From the NCBI GenBank assembly GCA_958450325.1, contig OY288261.1, forward strand, positions 16,047,277 to 16,111,276: a DNA stretch of 64,000 bases. Reading direction: 5' to 3'. This document shows positions 21,085 through 30,971 of the stretch, one piece after another. The DNA is from Agrostemma githago (lineage: Eukaryota; Streptophyta; Magnoliopsida; Caryophyllales; Caryophyllaceae). Position 1 is the stretch's first letter. Each line of letters opens with the position of its first letter. A program made the position numbers and the translations under genes. The notes under the pieces were generated by a model, which was given only the letters and a program-made list of their open reading frames with translations, did not search any database and was not told where the DNA came from.

Positions 21085-21319
21085 CCCTCCCAACCTCCCT
21101 ACCTACCCTTGCACCTATCATATGACCCCTACACTTCATTTACATACCCTCACCTCATCTTATCTTCACTACATACCGTGTTTCACATCAAAACCCACCT
21201 CCTTATACCGTTGCAAGCTCAGTACTTCAACCATGCAACCTTATTGAGAATGAATAGGAATAACTATGACGAAGACTAGCTATGTGCCGTTATCGAATAT
21301 TGAGACGATGGAGTGAGTG

Positions 21320-21684
21320 AGTTGCTAACCGATTGGTACGGCAACTATCCTTTCTTTTTCGTCTTTTATTGCTTGTCTTCCTTTGTATGTTCCCTTCCAC
21401 TTTTTGTGTCATGGTGGCCCTCGGGGCCTTGGTAGTCATTGCTCCCGACTCTCGATGACGTGACTACATCGAGAGTCATTTCAAAATCCAAATTTGCAAG
21501 TATTTTCACTTTTTCTTTGATTTTACTTTCTTGTGATAAGATTTAGTCGGATTCGGGCGGAATCCGGGATAGGTGACTTGATTACACCTAGTCCTCCCCT
21601 CCCATTTCCTTTTATTTCCTTCTTTTTATTTCTTCCCCCATCCATATCTTTTCTTGTCTCGGCCCATGGTGACTTGACTACACC
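21320..21684 (+). ncRNA. Conserved hairpin series of Athila-A (putative cis-acting RNA)
   Basis: Five hairpins downstream of the internal promoter. HP1 21320-21346: arms AGTTGC/GCAACT. HP2 21416-21428: GGCCC-TCG-GGGCC. HP3 21447-21477: perfect 11-bp arms GACTCTCGATG/CATCGAGAGTC around loop ACGTGACTA. HP4 21570-21590: TAGGTG/CACCTA around ACTTGATTA. HP5 21668-21684: GGTG/CACC around ACTTGACTA. The same five occur in Athila-B and E with compensatory changes, and HP2 to HP5 in Athila-D. They could act in packaging, dimerisation or protein binding. No ORF explains the conservation. Confidence 0.7.
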
Positions 21685-21782
21685 CCGGTCGGACACATTC
21701 TCTCTTCTTCATCTTTCTTTTTGATTTTTAGCTTTATTTTCGTAGTTTCTTTTCTTTTTAGTGTCTCCACATACTATCGATC

Positions 21783-21800
21783 GAGCATGAGGACATTGCT
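21783..21800 (+). other. Hairpin of the lost internal polypurine tract in Athila-A
   Basis: Arms AGCA/TGCT around TGAGGACAT match the hairpin that precedes the internal polypurine tract in Athila-B and E. The G-run itself is absent here (TTTGTTTTG follows), so Athila-A has lost the internal tract. Confidence 0.5.
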
Positions 21801-23468
21801 TTGTTTTGTTTTCGTATTTTTTCGAAAAATCTTAAAAAACCCTAAAAGTTTGAAATTTTTTCACAAAAATCAAAAAGATTTTCTTTTGTGTGTTTTCCTT
21901 TTGTGTCGTTGTGTCGTATTTTTGTTGTGTTGTGCGTGTTTTGCCTCCCTTTTTCCTTGTAGGTCGCTTAATCACCGTTAACTTTGGAGGGCTTTCAAGA
22001 CATCCGGTAACATATTTTTATCCCTTTTTCCTCTTCGTCTCTTGTGGAGTTTGGAGGAGATTTGTGATGATGTGTGCTCGGGTGGAGCTTTGTAAAGTTT
22101 GAAGTTGATTTGGTGGCTTGTCTGGAAGTTCGGGGTGGTGTTTGTTCTCTTTGTGTGTTTTGTTTTGTTTTGTTGTGCGTGTCTCATTTTCTTTCGTCCT
22201 TGTTGTGTCTTGTTTAGTTTGTGTCTAGTGTGTAAAAAGGTTTTCGAAAACCCGGTTTTGAGGCTAGTGTGCAAGTGTTTACCTTCCCTTTCTAGTAGTT
22301 TGAATCGAGTCTTGGACTTTAGTCTAGTAGAATGACCCTAAATCAATAGTTTCGTTGGTCCTTTACCTTGTGTCCACCTAGCTTACTAGGGATTTACTAC
22401 GGGATTTGCATTTTGACCATTATGACCACCCACGGTGTGAAAAGGCCTTGGTTGCCGAGTCTCGTCCCTTAGCTGACCGTATTCGGAATTGTTTGATTAG
22501 TCCAAGTTTCTCCCCTTTTTGTGGGTTTGAAGGGAAAACGCGCTCCCGACATACCCATTCCCCTACCTCCTACACATATCCACAAAATAAGATGCGAATT
22601 GTTGAAATTTCTTTCTTAGTTGCAAAAAGAAGTGCCTACAACACAAAAATCTAGCCAAAAGGGCAAACAAAGAAAAGAAAATGAAAGAAAGAAAGGGATG
22701 AAGAAAAAGAAAAGGACACAACAAATCAAAAAGAAAATACAAAAGAAGAAAAAGAAAAGGCATAGCAACACAAAAGCAAAAATGCAAAAGAAAGAAGATG
22801 CCAAAGAAAATATCTCACAAAAAGAATCCCCACCTCTCAAAAATAAGCCTTTTTCCGATCGTTACCGTGAAGAGCCTACCAAAGGACCGAGTCCCTAGGA
22901 AGGATGATATCGGTAATGATCGGTCTTCCCCCATTTTGCAATCATTTCCACCTTATTACTTGGACTAGTTGGGCGATTTTGAGCGTGGGACGACCCTCTT
23001 GGCTCATCGCTAAAGGGGGCGGGGTCTCACTTACCTACAATGTCGACTAACACCGTGGTCCATCCTTTTTCCATCCCGCCGATCATCCCGTACGTTCTTA
23101 GAAGGTTAGGAGGAACCTTGGTAAGTTACCAATGTTTGTATTGCTTTGTTGTCATACATTAGGGTTTTGTTCATATCGATTTGTGTTATTAGTTTGAGAA
23201 CGTTGTCACTTGCCTTGAGTCCTTAACCGGTGCTTCTTTCACCGCTTTGTAGAGGGAAGCGGTATTTATTTTTTCTTGGGTGCAACCGATTGCTTATTTG
23301 TTTGTTTGAGTGTTTGTTTGTGTGTTTTTGTGTCGGTTGCATCCACGGTTTTGTCGCAAGACCTCACTTGCCTTGCGGAGAGCACTTTTCCTCTAAGTGT
23401 TCTCGCGTGATTTGAAAGGGCGTAGGGTGCGCTAATACCCGTTCGGTTAGTTTAGTAGTTAGTTGGTG
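21801..23468 (+). other. Athila-A 3' non-coding tail
   Basis: About 1.7 kb without a recognisable gene, collinear with the tails of Athila-B (32689-30972) and E (62698-61009). It includes an A/G-rich run at 22620-22830 and a conserved block around 22330-22450. Foldbacks include CCGCTT/AAGCGG at about 23242-23263 and TGCAACCGA/TCGGTTGCA at about 23280-23343. A Lys-rich frame at 22620-22898 is open but lacks a conserved ATG and is discussed as a finding, not called as a gene. Confidence 0.6.
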
Positions 23469-23506
23469 CTTACTCGAGGGCGAGTAAGGGTTAAGTGTGG
23501 GGGAGT
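23469..23506 (+). other. Hairpin plus 3' polypurine tract of Athila-A
   Basis: A perfect 8-bp hairpin, CTTACTCG-AGGG-CGAGTAAG (23469-23488), abuts the tract GGTTAAGTGTGGGGGAGT (23489-23506), which abuts the LTR start TGATAAG. Confidence 0.85.
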
Positions 23507-23845
23507 TGATAAGTGTAGTTTGTAGTGCCTATTTGTTGTGGTTGGTCCCGGTTTCTCTTATGAAATCGCTCTTTGGGGCGGTTTCTGGGCTACTTATGCT
23601 TCTTCTAGTTTGTTTTAGGTTCCCAAGACCATTCATGGAGAATTGGAACGATTCCGACTCGTTTCCTACACTTTTGGAGCCAACGAAGAGAAGGAACGAT
23701 CATTCGGTGCCTTAGATTTGATCCCGAGACCTTGAGACCCATTCCCGAGCCCCTTAGACTCGATCCCGAGCTCCGAGAATCGATGAGAAGCCCATCAGAA
23801 GCAAGGAGGGACCTTTATGATCATATTGGAGGCCTACAAGACCCT

Positions 23846-24013
23846 TCCCGGGCGGGAAGAGTAGCCTTCCCGGTCGAGAAGAGTAGCCTTCCCGGTCGGG
23901 AAGACTAGCCTTCCCGGTCGGGAAGGAGTGCATGAATGAAGAGGCTACTGATTGGGCCATCCCGACCGGGAAGGGTGTGTCATCCCGACCGGGACCATCC
24001 ATCCCGACCGGGA
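23846..24013. promoter_or_regulatory. U3 palindrome array of Athila-A LTR
   Basis: Seven TCCCGRYCGGGA-type palindromes start at 23846, 23868, 23890, 23912, 23960, 23983 and 24002 (spacing 22, 22, 22, 48, 23, 19). The spacer reads GAAGAGGCTACTGATTGGGC, sharing GGCTACTG with the Tat-A module spacer. Confidence 0.9.
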
Positions 24014-24067
24014 TGGGCCAGCTGAAGCCCGCGTGACTTCTTTTCTCCTCCTTCACTCTTGTAACCT

Positions 24068-24075
24068 TATAAATA
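24068..24075 (+). promoter_or_regulatory. TATA box of Athila-A LTR
   Basis: TATAAATA followed by CTCCTCCC, 55 bp downstream of the last palindrome. Confidence 0.75.
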
Positions 24076-25162
24076 CTCCTCCCTTGTATTGTTTAAGCAT
24101 CTTAGACCCCTCTACATTATTCTAAACCCTAGATAGAGTTCTTCCTCTCATTAGCCTAATCTTTCCTTAAACTTTTGTTAATCTTAGATTAATCCTAGTA
24201 ATTAGTCTTATATTAAGAAGATTCTCGAAGACTCATCCAAGATTGACAACCTTTGGAGATTCATTTGGGTTTTTCTTATGAATGCAAGTTCTCATATTTT
24301 TATCCTCTTGTTAGTTGGTATAATCTCTTTTCTCTTAATCTTTGTTAATCTTTCAAGTTTTAATCTTTATTCATTGTTTATTGTTCTTGTTAGTTCATAA
24401 TGAATGTTTTGTTATTTATGTTGATTTCTCTTGATAGTGTTAGATTTAGTTTCACTATGTGTGAGTAGACTCTTTGTGGGGTTAGTAGGGGGATTAAGTG
24501 TGGATTATGGGCAATTAGGGTTTGATTAAGGGAAAAGGTGGAATCTTTGTTACTAGTCACATGTTGAGCACTCTATGCGTTTGTTGAATTGCTTGTTTGA
24601 GTTGTAGTGGTCATGCTTCTCATGCTTGTTTTCATCTTCTCATTTGTGTGATCGATTTGTGGTTGAATGCTTATGTTTTGGGTAATACTTTGCACGAGTA
24701 TTCGGGTCTAGTCTTTGACACGAGAGTGCGGACTTTGGCTTTGACGCGAGAAAGCGGACCGACCTTAGTAACTAGGTGAAACCTACACCCTTGACCTCCC
24801 TACTATCCTACTACACTTATGAACCCAAACTAACCCTACTCCTTCCCATATTTGATTTCTCCATCTTGTTAGCATATATTTATCTAGTTAGTTGATTGCA
24901 TTAATTCTAGTTGTTCAATTAGTTCATGTTATACTTAGTTTATTGTTAGTCCACTTTCTTCTCCTCCAACCATCATAGTTAATCAATTCTCGTTAGTTAG
25001 TCTCTCTTTGTGTTGTGTTGGTAATTTAGTCTTGTTTGTGAGTTGACCCTAGTTTAGACACCTACTACTGTCCTCGTGGACTCGACCCGACTTACCCTAG
25101 CTATTAGTTAGGTATAATTGGTATACTTGATCGGTAGGACCCACGGCAAATCCTTACCATCA

Positions 25163-26650
25163 TACTTCAATACCCATATCCTTCATTTCACCCTATCATT
25201 TCCATCCGGTGAAATTTCACCCTGGGGTTTTGCATACTTAACCCACCGGGCAAAACTTTGCCCCGCGGTATTCTCGACTTCTCCCGGTCGCTTCATAAGG
25301 TGACAACTCACCCGACACCTCACCTTTACTCGTCCCAATTCGATTATAATCTCGACCCAAGTTAAATCTCACCCGTCCACACATCAATTCCCGATTAGAT
25401 CTCACCGTTCACACATCAACAACTTAACTCACCCCAACCATTTTAATTCAATAACTCCGAGCCTTCATTCAAGAGACGGTTTCTAATATTCGAACTCCGA
25501 ATCCGGGTCGAACCGGGTCGACACCGGAGTTGGTGTCGACGCCGGAGAAAGTCGCCGGAGGTGCCGTCGTCGTTTCGGAAAAAGGGGGCGGCGAGGAGGC
25601 TGCCGGCGTTGCTGGCGTGCGATGCTTGCCGGAGACCGGAGTTGTGTGTTGCTGTTGTTGGAGCTGGTCGGAAATGGGGCTGCTGCGCTGCTGTTGTTGC
25701 CGGTGCTGCTGCTGGTCTTGTTGTTGTCGTGGGTCGACGTCGTTGTGCTCGCCGGATCTGGGCCCGATTCAGGGCGTGCTCGCCGGCGCTGCTGTTCGCG
25801 CGTGGCTGTTTTGGGTTGCCGGAGGAAGACGGAGGTGAGGAGGACGTTTGGGTTGAGGGAGTATGGTGGTGCGTGGTGGCCGGATTTCGTGGTGGAGGAT
25901 GGAGTTGAAGGTGGTGATAGGTTATGGTGGTTGTTTGATGGTGGTGCGTGGTGTTGTTGGGATATGGTCGGGGAAGGCGTCGGTTGTGGTGGATGAAGGT
26001 GTCGGTTGTGGTGGATGAAGGTGGTGGTTGCCGCTTATGGTAGTTGAGTAGGAGGTTGAGTGATGGTGGTAGAGGAGTAAGGTTGAAGGTGGGTTAATGG
26101 AGGTTGATTAAGATGGGGGAAGATGAAGATGGGTCAAGGGTCAAGGTCAAGGTCAAGTTGACCTTGACTTGAGTTGGTTATGGATTATGGAGTTGGGTTG
26201 GATTGATTTGGGTAATTGGGTTGGTTTGGGTGAATGGGTTGGTCAAGGTCAAGTTTGACCTTGACTATGAGTTGGGTTGATATGTGATTGGGTTTGTGTT
26301 GTGGGTTATGATTTGGGTTTGGAGAATATGGGTTGAGTGAAAGATGGGTGGATTAGATGAGAGTTGGGTTAAGTGCGTCGGGTTTGACTTGGGGTTTTGA
26401 CTCGATCTCTTGACTTGGCTCCTCTCGCTTCAATTCGCTTCTTTATTCACGAACATGTATCTAAAAGACAAGAACACACAAAAGCAGTACGAAATTTTAC
26501 GAAAAAGACGATAAATACGAAAAAACCAAATTCAAAATAGAAAATACGAAATATAGTCAAAAATGAGTTATATTGATGTTAAAGCACACAAAATCGAGTC
26601 AAATACGAGTGAAAATAGAGGGTAAAACGGTCCAAATTTGCGTGTTATCA
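25163..26650 (-). repeat. LTR-derived segment, truncated or composite
   Basis: The right end, read on the minus strand, is TGATAACACGCAAATTTGGACC, which resembles the start of the Athila-D LTR (GCTAAATTCAGACC region). No polypurine tract follows, so it behaves as a solo or 5' LTR end inserted in the gag start of Tat-G. The left part has GGTGAAATTTCACC at 25208-25221 and a related foldback near 25248, like the Athila-D palindromes. The middle (25530-26100) is G/C-rich with codon-like GCC/GGT runs but no coherent protein. The left boundary was destroyed by Athila-A, and the segment may join two LTRs. Confidence 0.5.
26146..26265. repeat. Pair of 11-bp-arm palindromes
   Basis: GTCAAGGTCAA and its reverse complement TTGACCTTGAC face each other across one base at 26146-26168 and across two bases at 26242-26265. 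The two copies are 96 bp apart. Confidence 0.8.
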
Positions 26651-27091
26651 CCTGCCTACTAACCATTGTTTCCAGCAAAGCCTTCATTTCATTGATGTTG
26701 TTTTCCATGTCCCTATTTCCGGTTGTGGGTGCCATACTCTGCAAGGATACCCACGTAATAAGAAATGTTGCTTCAGAACTCGAATACACCAAGGCATAGG
26801 AAATAGCGCGGGAGGAAAGACAACTCCGGTTTGACTCGGGTTAGACTCTCCTAAGACAAATATGTAGGGTGCGATTCTCGGAGTGACCGTGATTAATCGC
26901 TCCTTCGGAGAATAGCCCCCAAGTGAGACTAAGGACTCTTGTAGGACTCAGATGGTGTGGCATCTAAGTGACTCAAAAGTGGGGTACGTGAGCCATCACG
27001 TGTAGGACATGACCCTTAGAGCAACCGTGATTGACCGCTCTGCTGAAGGGTAGCCTCCGTGTGAGATCGAGGTTTTGCTAAGACTTGAGTG
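26651..27091 (-). pseudogene. Tat-G fragment: gag N-terminus and leader
   Basis: Minus-strand ATG at 26735 opens MAPTTGNRDMENNINEMKAL, a short helix-forming gag start like those of Tat-A and Tat-C, cut at 26651 by the LTR-derived segment. Right of it, 26790-27091 is leader with two diverged copies of a unit of about 130 bp (for example GACCGTGATTAATCGCTCC near 26883 and AACCGTGATTGACCGCTCT near 27022). Tat-C is inserted at 27092. Confidence 0.6.
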
Positions 27092-28938
27092 TGTAGACAC
27101 CCAGATTTGGACCTGGTGGCTGCAGAGGTGCCCAACGAACACCCGATGACGATAGGACTGCAACGCGACGCGGGTTCGCGATGTTTTAGGTAGGTTTTCT
27201 ATAGAACGGATCAAATAAATTACTCGGGCAAATTAAACTAACTAGAGTCAATTCTGACACCGGGACCCCGAGTCGATCCCGAAACTCGAACCGAGTCAAC
27301 ACCGCGCCAAGAGAACCTCGGGATGAACACCCGAGGCCCACTAAACCCACGGCGTTAGGTCAAGGAAGGGAAACCTTAATGCCCAAGATATGAATTATAC
27401 ACCCGTCGCACGGTTTTGGAAAGTATCAAAATCGTATCTTCAAAACTCCAACCGCCCCACCTCACGCGTCTTGGTCTTCCCACGCCTGAGCCCAGGCGCC
27501 TGAGTCTTGGTGCGCCCCAGCTCAGGCGCCTATATGGGCGACGAGGGCCGAAAACACCTATAAATACCCCCTTCACGCCCTCATTTCAACACACAATTCT
27601 CACCTATAAAGGATCCGCCTTTTGAAGTCGTATCGTCACTAGGTTACCATCTAAACAAAACTTTCCATATCCGTACTTTCTATTATTATGCACTACGACA
27701 ACATTAGATGTGGGCACTAGGCCCACAAACATTCACTAAAATACGTAACGTCCCAACTTCAACCGCAAACACTAAAACACACTAAATAGACCCGAGTAAT
27801 TCCGAGATCCGTTCTCAAACTATCTATGCATCGAGTCCCGTTTAGTGTATACTCCGAGGGTGCAATTCCTCACTATGTGATTTACTTACATTCGCATTTA
27901 CAGTTTTCCGTATGATTTATTGCTTTTATGACCTTATAATCGAATGCTAAATCATCTAACACGGAATTCAAAACGTAAAACAACTAAAATTGAACAAAGT
28001 GATGGTCGGGTTCCCTATTAGTCCTGGTGCTCGCCTTATTAGGTTCGATGCATCTCTATTAATACCGAACCGACGCATCTTAAGCAGAATACCAGGTAAG
28101 GTATACCACGAGAATGACTAATATCCGTATTACCGCGTTAAAACTGATTTGCTAATACGTATAATACTAGCATTCTCTACTCTCCTACGTGTATCTTTTC
28201 ATGGCCTGCTTGTCACATGAAATCGCATGCAAAGAATGTAAACACAACTACTTTGACGATAAAATTTACTTGTCCTTAAACAACTGACGTAGCAAAAGGT
28301 ATAGGGTTAAAACAACGGATGTTAAAGTATTTCCACCACAACAAAAGATCTAGGATATCAGCCCACTGATTGATTAGTAGAGGCCGCTATAGTGAGGGCG
28401 GGATTGGGTGCTGACATCTATCGGATGTTGGCTTCCCAATACGTACCCTCACCCCTTACTCAGAATCGACGGTTTCTGGATGTCCGAAACCATTGGCAAT
28501 GAGAGTCATTCCAGGCATGGAGTGCTTAAGGGTTCAAGTCTTTATCTTTAGGTCTCGTGCCACTCAACTTTGAGCCGGCAAGAGATCAAAGTTGACTTGA
28601 ACGGTTTTCGAGTCCCCATAATTGAGTCGATGTCGACTCCACAAATCAGCAACATCTTCTGTTCACTAAAAAGGTCGCCTTACCAAACAAAACGGCCTTT
28701 AAACATTTACAACCACGACTCGATCGATTCCCAAATGGAAACACGGGTGCCCCACTCGTCTAGTACAAGTCCGGATCGTTATCCAAATCGAGGTCCGACA
28801 CTTCGCCCCGCACGCGAGATTGGACCGGCCCCCAGCAGGGAGGGGGCCGCGTGGGTGGCCGCCGCCACACGTTGAAAAACCAGGTCAGTCCCGCGCGGGC
28901 GCGCGCGGGGCGCCGGGCAGTGCAGACGGACGTCCACA
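27092..28938 (+). repeat. Tat-C 5' LTR
   Basis: 1,847 bp from TGTAGACACCC to GTCCACA. It shares blocks with the inverted Tat-A LTR (28380-28520 against 330-190). The LTR holds the palindrome/TATA promoter at 27483-27566. Confidence 0.9.
27483..27566 (+). promoter_or_regulatory. Tat-C LTR core promoter: palindromes plus TATA
   Basis: Foldbacks CGCCTG-AGCC-CAGGCG (27483-27498) and GCGCC..GGCGC (27512-27529) are followed by TATAAATA at 27559-27566. The palindrome sequence is unlike that of Tat-A or the Athila elements but the position relative to TATA is the same. Confidence 0.65.
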
Positions 28939-28941
28939 GTT

Positions 28942-28959
28942 TGGCGACTCCGCTGGGGA
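28942..28959 (+). other. Tat-C primer binding site
   Basis: TGGCGACTCCGCTGGGGA, 3 bp after the LTR, identical to the Tat-A site. Confidence 0.92.
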
Positions 28960-29287
28960 ATTAGAAACAAGTCTCCAGCGGTGGTGTAACTTGAACGAGG
29001 TCGGTGAAGCTCATTTCTTAGTTCCTAGTAGTGGTCACTACAGGTTCTGGCCCTAAAAAGCCCACCCTAACCGATATCAAGACCAGTCGACCTCTTCGTG
29101 GTAAGATCTTTAGGGACACGCGGAGAGATCCTCGACAGACGCTCCGGCCGCCTAACGCGTACCCCGCGCGAATAATAAGCGGATAGTTCCGAACGGGCGG
29201 TATGACACTTGTCTCTCCAGACCATTGTCAATGCCTAAGGAAAGACTATTCGTGGGCGGTAGCCTACCCTAACCTACCCGTGTCTGT
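28960..29287 (+). other. Tat-C leader, first part
   Basis: Non-coding leader that ends at the Athila-B insertion point (target ATCCT at 29288-29292) and resumes at 37205. Confidence 0.75.
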
Positions 29288-30385
29288 ATCCTTGATGGTA
29301 GGGATTCGTCACGTCCCAACCGTCAATAATATAACCGGCTAACCTAACTAGGGTAGATAGGGTAAGTCGGGTCGAATCCACGGGGACGGTAATGTATAGC
29401 CTAGACTAAGGTCGCCTAAATACTAGGCTAAGTCAACGGACTAAGCTAAACTACTATGATGAGAAGGGGGGAAGGCTAAGGCTATGACTAAGGAAAACAA
29501 ACAAAGAAACGGGCTAGGATTAAGTCGGGGTCAAAGGGGTAACGGAATGGTCGAGGGAGAACTAGAGCGAAGGAGGTAGTAGGGTAATCTAGGTTGGTCC
29601 GGGCTCTCGCAACTTAGACCTACCTAGAGGTTCCACCTAGAACCCATCTCGGCGACACACACGACAAACGGGGTTCTAGCGCGCTATGGTGGCCTAGGTC
29701 GAATCCGGGCTCTCGCTACTTAGACCGACCTAGGGGTCGTCCTCACCGGGCTCTCGCAACTTAGTGAGGGAACCGAACCCACAACAAACTAACACCCACA
29801 AAAGAAAGGCAAGAAAAACAAGCATTCTCAACTACTTAGTCATTCAAGCAATTCAACAAACATGTGATGTGCACCAATCCAAGAGGAAACCCAAATCTTC
29901 CACCAACATCTCTAACAAACCCTTAATCACCCAATCAAAACCCTAATCACCTTACTAACCCTAGCAAGAACACTACTCTAACATAATCCAACTACAACTA
30001 ACAAGAACAAGGGGAATCATCAAAAGAAACAAAACAAACATGAAGATACTAGTGAAAACTATGAACATCAAACATAACAATGAACAGAGATTCAAACTTG
30101 ATGAACAAAAATGGATTAAGAGTAAAAGGAGAAGAAGATTGTACCAAACTAGTGAAGAGGAAAGATTGAAACTTGCATTAATGAAGAAAACCCAAAACAA
30201 ACCACCAAGGTTGTCAATCTTGGATGGATCTTGAAGAATTCCCTTAATACAAGTACTAAACTAGGATTAACTACTAATTACCGACTAATCTACCCTAATC
30301 TAATCTAATCTAACCAAAATTAGTCTAGGGTTTAAGGAGAGGTGAAGAATATGAAAAGCATAACATAAGATTAAAAGAGGAAGGG

Positions 30386-30393
30386 TATATATA
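30386..30393 (-). promoter_or_regulatory. TATA box of Athila-B 3' LTR
   Basis: TATATATA on the minus strand, 55 bp downstream (sense) of the nearest palindrome. The matching box in the 5' LTR is at 36652-36659. Confidence 0.7.
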
Positions 30394-30448
30394 GGGTTTA
30401 AGAATGAAAGGAGAAGAAAGAAAGCAAAGCACGACAACAGCACGCCCG

Positions 30449-30591
30449 TCCCGGCCGAGACGGGGTGGTCCCGGTCGGAACGAGGTCGGTCACGGTCGGG
30501 ACGCCATGGTACCGGTCGGGATGGACCCTCAGTTGGCTCATCTTCGTTTCCTTCTTCATCCCGGACGGGATGAGGCCATACCCGTTCGGGA
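30449..30591. promoter_or_regulatory. U3 palindrome array, Athila-B 3' LTR
   Basis: Six palindromes of the TCCCGGTCGGGA type start at 30449, 30469, 30490, 30510, 30559 and 30580 (spacing 20, 21, 20, 49, 21). Several carry point changes relative to the 5' LTR copy at 36715-36857, for example TCACGGTCGGGA. Confidence 0.88.
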
Positions 30592-30933
30592 TGAGCCTTG
30601 TAGGCCTCCATTATGAACTTTTTGGTCCCTCCTTGCTTCTCATGGGCTTCCCATCGATTCTCGGGACTCGGGATCGGGTCTCGGAGGCTTGGGATTGGGT
30701 CCCAAGGTCTCGGGGTCGATTCCAAGGCATCGAATCATCGTTCCTTTACTCCGTTGGCTCCAAAATGTGTATGTATAGAGTCGGAATCGCTCCAACTCTT
30801 CCAAATCGGTCTCGGGAACCTGAAACGAACTAAAGGAAGCATAAGAAGCCCCTAAACCGCTCCCAAGGAGCGATTCTACAAGGAAAATGGGACCAAAACA
30901 CTACAAAATAGGCACTACAAACCACACTTATCA

Positions 30934-30971
30934 ACTCCCCTACACTTAACCCTTACTCGCCCTCGAGTAAG
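30934..30971 (-). other. Hairpin plus 3' polypurine tract of Athila-B
   Basis: Polypurine tract next to the LTR (sense TTAAGTGTAGGGGAGT), preceded on the sense strand by the 8-bp hairpin CTTACTCG-AGGG-CGAGTAAG at 30971-30952. Confidence 0.82.

Larger units (their letters stand above)
12774..25162 (+). mobile_element. Athila-A: Athila-lineage element with gag and protease but no RT or integrase
   Basis: In order: 5' LTR remnant (12774-12802 and 16494-17013, split by a solo LTR), Athila PBS, intact gag, protease ORF, a structured non-coding region with its own palindrome/TATA module, hairpin plus polypurine tract, and a complete 3' LTR (23507-25162). No RT, RNase H or integrase motif exists between 20597 and 23469, so the element is non-autonomous by structure. 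The shared parts of the two LTRs differ at roughly 10-12 of about 520 positions by eye, so the insertion is fairly recent. Confidence 0.9.
23507..25162 (+). repeat. Athila-A 3' LTR
   Basis: 1,656 bp, TGATAAGTGTAG..CTTACCATCA. U3 has palindromes at 23846-24013 and a TATA box at 24068. The 3' flank begins TACTTCAAT; no target duplication can be read because the 5' end of the element is lost. Confidence 0.93.
29293..30933 (-). repeat. Athila-B 3' LTR
   Basis: On the minus strand it runs from TGATAAGTGTGGTTTG to CGAATCCCTACCATCA. Three copies of a 19-mer CCGGGCTCTCGCWACTTAG are at 29599, 29705 and 29746. Confidence 0.95.

Noticed and set aside
25530..25996. Three overlapping plus-strand frames rich in Val, Cys, Gly and Arg
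   Set aside because: Simple G/C-rich triplet-like sequence read in all frames; no motif, inside LTR-derived DNA.
29764..30234. Short frames repeated at 36030-36500 and 59765-59947
   Set aside because: They are the same LTR sequence in Athila-B (two LTRs) and Athila-E; frames are short, on both strands, and vary in length.
30300..30833. Pro/Arg/Asp-rich frames such as those spelling SRPGRDG over the palindrome arrays
   Set aside because: They are translations of the palindromic promoter repeats, open because the unit lacks stops, present in several frames and on both strands.
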